DNA from: a bacterium
GTDB lineage: Bacteria > Armatimonadota > Chthonomonadetes > Chthonomonadales > Chthonomonadaceae
Direction: 5' to 3'
NCBI GenBank assembly: GCA_021805405.1
Contig: JAJZFK010000023.1
Location: 1 to 9,039 of the forward strand
DNA length: 9,039 bases
The translations under genes were made by a program, and so were the position numbers. Below are positions 5,868-9,039 of this stretch, one piece after another; position 1 is the stretch's first letter; every line of letters starts with the position of its first letter. The notes beneath the pieces were generated by a model. The model saw only the letters and a list, made by a program, of their open reading frames with translations, had not been told where the DNA came from and searched no databases.

Positions 5868-8351
5868 TTGTCACCTTCAGGTACGACAGTAAGTTACGCA
5901 GACAATCCAACTCGCGGTACAAAGAGTGATCAATTTAATTCTGCGCTAGCATTTATTGGTTACCTCGCGCTCGCTATTGCGTTTCTCTGGTCAACTACCG
6001 TTGGAAACCGTGTGCTCCTGCCTGCCGGGCTACTTTCACACATTTTTCCTTATGCATCCACCTCCATCCGGTCATCGACAATGTGGGATCCACTCCACTG
6101 GGATGGCATAGGCCAATTCTACCCGTGGCGGTTGTTTGCTTCACGGTCTCTTAGAAGTGGCATCGTTCCACTCTGGAATCCCTACCAGTTTTGCGGCACT
6201 CCCTTTATCGCTAACAGCCAAAGTGCAGTTTTCTATCCCGCTAACCTAATTTTTGTCACTGTTTGTGTGGCTAGGGCCTTTGCATACAGTGCATGCCTCC
6301 ATTTGGCGCTTGCAGCCTGGTTCTGCTTTCTATTGTGTCGCACTCTAGGCCGAAGTTGGTGGCCAGCCTTCGCAGCGGGTGTCATCTTTGCCTGGTGCGG
6401 ATGGCAGATTGCCTGGTTGGAGCTTCCTACGTTTTTAGCCACGTCATGCTGGATACCGTTGGTGCTTCGGCAAACACTCCTTATTTCCCGACCTCGAGAG
6501 CGCCTACCCGTACACTTCTGCATTCTGGCCTCTGCAATTGGCCTTATGTTGCTGGCTGGCCACCTGCAAATTGCATTCTACGGGCTACTAGCTGGCTTTC
6601 TACTAGCTGTAGCGCTAATAACGCAGATTAGACAGAGACTGCGATTTCTATCGCTCTACATTCTAGCTACCGCGTTAGGCTTCATGATTTGCACCCCTCA
6701 GCTGCTGCTAAGCCTTGAGCTGTCGCACATGTCGCACCGCGTAGGTAAGCCAACTATTTCGGGTTACAAGGCTTACGTTGGGTACGGATTGCAACCAGGC
6801 GAACTCGTACAGGCAACCCTACCCGACTTCTACGGCAATGATCATAACAGGCAGAACGCATACTGGGGCTTTTACACCGATAACATTGGCGGAACCAGAT
6901 TCGCAGTGCGCCATAACTTCGCCGAAACAGCCAGCTACGTATCCATATTGGGGCTGTTACTAGCAGCCATCGGCCTGATAGTTGCCCTGCGAAAAAGTGC
7001 ACGTAACAAGCGGTACATCTTCTTCGCACTGCTCGCTTTACTGGCGATCCTGATGGCTTTAGGCACACCCGTAGATGCTCTGTTCTACTTCTTCGTTCCC
7101 GGTTTTGGGCAATCGGGCTCTCCTGGTCGCGTTCTTGTGCTTTGGTCACTGGCAGTTGCTGTGCTCGCCTCCCTTGGCATGGAAGAGGCTGTTGCTGGCA
7201 CCGTAACTCGCCGCGAAGGTCAGGTCGCGATGTTGCTGGTTGTCTCCTCCTGGGCCATAGGCGTTGCGCTCGCAGCTAAGTCTATCGCCACGGTTCTTCC
7301 AGGTTTTACTCAGATTGGCGTGCCTCTGCTGGGCGACGCAATGGCGCGTATAGGCCATGACTGGGCGCGGCTCATTATCATGGGAAGTGTAGGTGCTCTG
7401 CTGGTGCTTTTTCCTCGGAAGGATTGGCACCTGCGAGTCGGTAAATCCAACCTGCCCGTCACGGCTCTTATCGTGATCATTCTGCTGATAACCGACCTGT
7501 TTACCACCGACTATGGCATGAATCCTACCGCCCTGGCTAGCCAGGTTTACCCAGTTACACCAGGTATAAAGAAGCTGCAGTCCACCCTGGGTCATCAGCG
7601 TATTTGGCCAGTTAATAGTGCCTGGAGCCTCGATCAAAGCCCGCCTGCTATTCTTCCTCCCAACGGGGCGACGGTTTACAGGCTGCGAGACGTGCAAGGT
7701 TATGACTCGCTGTTCACCGGGCAGTACAAAGCCTTTGCCGATAAATTTGCACGCATGAATTCAGTTGGAATCCGTGACTCCAGCCCGCCAGAGGTTGGCA
7801 ACATGGTCTTCTTCCAGGATCCTAACCAACCGGGATCTGGCGTTACGGCGGCACAATTTGGCATTACGCTTCCGCCATCTGCTACAGGGTATGGCACTGT
7901 GAGTATTGCGCCAGCTACCAACCCCGTTTATCAGGGCGACGACATGAGCATTTTCCCGATGCCATCACCTGTGGCGCGCTGCACCACAGTGCTGCAAGGC
8001 GGTGAGCCTGGAGACATACCCACATTCGTTCGTGATGGTGCAGATAGTGTTGCGGTGGAAGCCAATGTCGCCAGTTCTGGCTATCTCATGCTGCAGGACG
8101 AGTACTATCCCGGATGGGTTGCAACGGTTAATGGCAAGCGCGAGACAATTCTGCGGCACAATCGAGTGTTTCGCAAGGTACCCATCGCGGCTGGAAGATC
8201 GTTGGTGGTGTTCCGCTATCTTCCCGCAGCCTATCGACTTGGTGTCTACCTTTTATGTGTGGCAGCTATGGCACTTGCAGGCATCCTGGCATACCACCCC
8301 AAGCAAGTCTTGCACAGCATTACAGCCAGCAACGAGCCACCACCTGGATAG
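5868..8351 (+). CDS. YfhO-family polytopic membrane protein (putative GT-C glycosyltransferase)
   Basis: This 827-residue integral membrane protein has a short cytosolic N terminus and a first membrane helix at about 25-42. A non-cytosolic loop follows with WDPLHWDGIGQFYPW (73-87) and PLWNPYQFCGTPF (101-113), both typical of the YfhO family. About ten further hydrophobic segments run to about 543. A soluble non-cytosolic domain (about 545-785) includes YYPGWVATVNGK (746-757), then a last helix at about 789-808. Bacillus subtilis YfhO is involved in glycosylation of lipoteichoic acid, and the family has a GT-C-like fold using lipid-linked sugars. D74 or D79 in the first loop would be the candidate catalytic acid, by analogy. 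The substrate here is unknown; lipoteichoic acid itself is not implied. TTG 5868 is the only plausible start, since the in-frame stop TGA is at 5850-5852 and no ATG or GTG precedes the first helix. There is no clear Shine-Dalgarno, which fits coupling to the TPR gene ending at 5866. Confidence 0.85.
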   Translation: MSPSGTTVSYADNPTRGTKSDQFNSALAFIGYLALAIAFLWSTTVGNRVLLPAGLLSHIFPYASTSIRSSTMWDPLHWDGIGQFYPWRLFASRSLRSGIVPLWNPYQFCGTPFIANSQSAVFYPANLIFVTVCVARAFAYSACLHLALAAWFCFLLCRTLGRSWWPAFAAGVIFAWCGWQIAWLELPTFLATSCWIPLVLRQTLLISRPRERLPVHFCILASAIGLMLLAGHLQIAFYGLLAGFLLAVALITQIRQRLRFLSLYILATALGFMICTPQLLLSLELSHMSHRVGKPTISGYKAYVGYGLQPGELVQATLPDFYGNDHNRQNAYWGFYTDNIGGTRFAVRHNFAETASYVSILGLLLAAIGLIVALRKSARNKRYIFFALLALLAILMALGTPVDALFYFFVPGFGQSGSPGRVLVLWSLAVAVLASLGMEEAVAGTVTRREGQVAMLLVVSSWAIGVALAAKSIATVLPGFTQIGVPLLGDAMARIGHDWARLIIMGSVGALLVLFPRKDWHLRVGKSNLPVTALIVIILLITDLFTTDYGMNPTALASQVYPVTPGIKKLQSTLGHQRIWPVNSAWSLDQSPPAILPPNGATVYRLRDVQGYDSLFTGQYKAFADKFARMNSVGIRDSSPPEVGNMVFFQDPNQPGSGVTAAQFGITLPPSATGYGTVSIAPATNPVYQGDDMSIFPMPSPVARCTTVLQGGEPGDIPTFVRDGADSVAVEANVASSGYLMLQDEYYPGWVATVNGKRETILRHNRVFRKVPIAAGRSLVVFRYLPAAYRLGVYLLCVAAMALAGILAYHPKQVLHSITASNEPPPG

Positions 8352-8636
8352 ATTGGTTTGGCGTTAAGATTGCCACATCAGTTTGTCGCTGAGTATGCCC
8401 GCACATTTCAGCCTTCGTTGCAGGTAACCTGTGAGTTAGCCATCCATAATGCGGAAGAGCGTGCGGACCGGCAACTTCCCTCGAATGCACACTAGAAATT
8501 TCAAAGTGCGATGGTCTGTTCGGTACTCGAGCATAAAAGGGGAGCTAATTGTGCGAAACGATCACCATTCCGGTGTGGTCAATCGTGAGGACCCAATGGC
8601 GAAAGCATACGATAAAACGAGGAATTTCCAAGGTGA
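8352..8636. other. Intergenic region with no supported gene or clear terminator
   Basis: The region lies between the convergent YfhO-like gene and tRNA-Leu. Small dyads occur: CAGGT-A-ACCTG (8421-8431), GGAAG/CTTCC (8453-8479) and CACC-ATTCC-GGTG (8563-8575). None has a following T-run, so none is a convincing intrinsic terminator. AGGGGAG at 8538-8544 resembles a ribosome-binding site, but the frames it would serve run straight into the antisense of the tRNA gene. Confidence 0.5.
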
Positions 8637-8719
8637 TGCCGAAGGTGGGATTCGAACCCACACGAGGTTGCCCTCGGCGGTTTTTGAGACCGCTGCGTCT
8701 GCCATTCCGCCACTTCGGC
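8637..8719 (-). tRNA. tRNA-Leu(CAA)
   Basis: The 83 nt on the minus strand form a class II tRNA. The acceptor stem GCCGAAG/CTTCGGC is perfect with discriminator A (complement of 8637). The D arm begins TGGCGGAATGGCAGACGC, as in leucine tRNAs. The anticodon stem is GCGGT/ACCGC with loop CTCAAAA. The long variable arm is CGAGG-GCAA-CCTCG, and the T arm is GTGGG-TTCGAAT-CCCAC. The anticodon CAA (8686-8684) reads UUG. CCA is not encoded. The long variable arm with a GCAA tetraloop and the D-arm sequence separate it from tRNA-Ser. Confidence 0.96.
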
Positions 8720-8729
8720 ACGTGCACAT

Positions 8730-8758
8730 ATTATACGGCCCACAACGTGTTGTGTCAA
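8730..8758 (-). promoter_or_regulatory. Perfect-consensus sigma-70 promoter of tRNA-Leu
   Basis: On the minus strand TTGACA (8758-8753), a 17 bp spacer and TATAAT (8735-8730) match the housekeeping consensus at all 12 positions. The predicted start near 8723 is only about 4 nt before the mature tRNA 5' end at 8719. The spacer contains the dyad CACAAC-GT-GTTGTG (8741-8754), which touches the last two bases of the -35. Confidence 0.9.
8741..8754. repeat. Inverted repeat CACAAC-GT-GTTGTG in the tRNA-Leu promoter spacer
   Basis: Two perfect 6 bp arms flank a GT centre, almost filling the upstream part of the spacer between the -35 and -10 and overlapping the end of the -35. A protein bound here would block RNA polymerase. 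It may be an operator or a chance dyad; there is no second copy in the window. Confidence 0.4.
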
Positions 8759-8947
8759 CGCATATATTTCACCGGCATCTTGGTATTATTACCAACAGGG
8801 TGTCCGTACTTAGAACAGGTCGCTGTATTGCGCAGTCTACCTAATCACGTAGGCATCGGGCAGTAGCTTGGGTGCAGGGTTATTAAAATATAGCCAAGGT
8901 ACCTGGCAACCATTTGCTTCCCATCTTAGAACTGCAAGGGAGATGTT

Positions 8948-9039
8948 ATGATTTCGCTGGTGCGTTCGTTTCAATTGAATATCGCAGCATGTGTGGCTGC
9001 CTTTGCCGGAGTAATTTTACCGGCATCAACTTTGGCAGC
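8948..9039 (+). CDS. 5' end of a secreted protein gene (signal peptide only; runs off the window)
   Basis: Only the first 30 codons and part of the next are present. The reading MISLVRSFQLNIAACVAAFA followed by GVILPASTLA is a classic Sec signal peptide. It has a positive residue at R6, a hydrophobic core at about 10-24, then proline and a small-residue (ALA-like) cleavage region near STLA. AAGGGAG (8936-8942) is a good Shine-Dalgarno 5 nt before ATG 8948. An earlier ATG at 8943 has no room after the Shine-Dalgarno and hits a stop after one sense codon. An AT-rich TAAAAT (8884-8889) might be a -10, but no good -35 was found. C15 is followed by VAA rather than a lipobox pattern, so a lipoprotein is unlikely. 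The mature protein cannot be identified. Confidence 0.7.
   Translation, partial: MISLVRSFQLNIAACVAAFAGVILPASTLA

Noticed and set aside
6098..6108. 11-base match tgggatggcat shared by the dioxygenase (HWDG) and the YfhO-like gene (HWDG)
   Set aside because: Both encode WDG in unrelated folds; a short coincidence in coding sequence, not a repeat family.
7146..7697. 183-codon minus-strand ORF across the YfhO-like gene
   Set aside because: It is a shadow of the membrane protein. The translation is polar and low in structure, with no promoter or ribosome-binding site.
8453..8479. GGAAG/CTTCC stem after the YfhO-like gene as a terminator
   Set aside because: A five-pair stem with a 17-base loop and no T-tract; not a convincing intrinsic terminator.
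8449..8866. Two overlapping plus-strand ORFs, one reading VGFEPTRGCPRRFLRPLRLPFRH, with an AGGGGAG just before possible GTG 8551 or TTG 8549 starts
   Set aside because: They run across the antisense strand of tRNA-Leu. The GFEPT...LRLPFRH string is a well-known false protein produced by translating the complement of class II tRNAs.
8921..8945. CATCT/AGATG or TTCCC/GGGAG pairing masking the Shine-Dalgarno of the last gene
   Set aside because: Competing five-pair stems with loops of about 14-15 bases; too weak and ambiguous compared with the TPR leader hairpin.

Overview
The window is ordinary bacterial chromosome of roughly even base composition, with single-copy genes, two tRNA genes and well-formed sigma-70-type promoters with 17 bp spacers. 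Nothing fixes the phylum. A multi-PAS hybrid kinase, a PhyH-type oxygenase, a YfhO-like membrane protein and tRNA genes without an encoded CCA suit a free-living environmental bacterium (for example Armatimonadota or Chloroflexota), but this is only a guess. I see no phage, transposon, CRISPR, toxin-antitoxin or defence genes.

Layout: (1) An elongator tRNA-Met(CAT) at 166-239 (+) lies behind an extended -10 promoter. (2) After about 385 bases without a supported gene comes a PhyH-like Fe(II)/2-oxoglutarate dioxygenase (625-1566, +). It converges, with only a 30 bp gap, on (3) a very large soluble hybrid sensor kinase (1597-5199, -) with four N-terminal PAS domains, GAF, PAS, HisKA, HATPase and a receiver domain. 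Its translation probably starts upstream of the first ATG, at a CTG or ATT behind a strong Shine-Dalgarno sequence. (4) A 250 bp divergent regulatory region carries back-to-back promoters and a nested inverted repeat. (5) A two-gene unit follows: a small three-TPR protein (5504-5866, +) and, one base after its stop, a YfhO-family polytopic membrane protein with a TTG start (5868-8351, +). (6) A tRNA-Leu(CAA) on the minus strand (8637-8719) sits under an exact TTGACA-17-TATAAT promoter. (7) The 5' end of a secreted-protein gene (8948 onward, +) runs off the window.

How the genes relate: the TPR and YfhO-like proteins look co-transcribed and probably translationally coupled, which suggests a soluble partner for a lipid-linked-sugar glycosyltransferase of the cell envelope. 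The divergent kinase could share regulatory DNA with that unit, but no DNA-binding response regulator is present to link them. The dioxygenase has no pathway partners here.

No complete new system stands out. The most interesting signals are small and sit at gene starts: a hairpin that would mask the TPR gene's ribosome-binding site, the non-ATG start of the kinase inside a dyad, and a dyad within the tRNA-Leu promoter spacer. No convincing rho-independent terminator was found anywhere.
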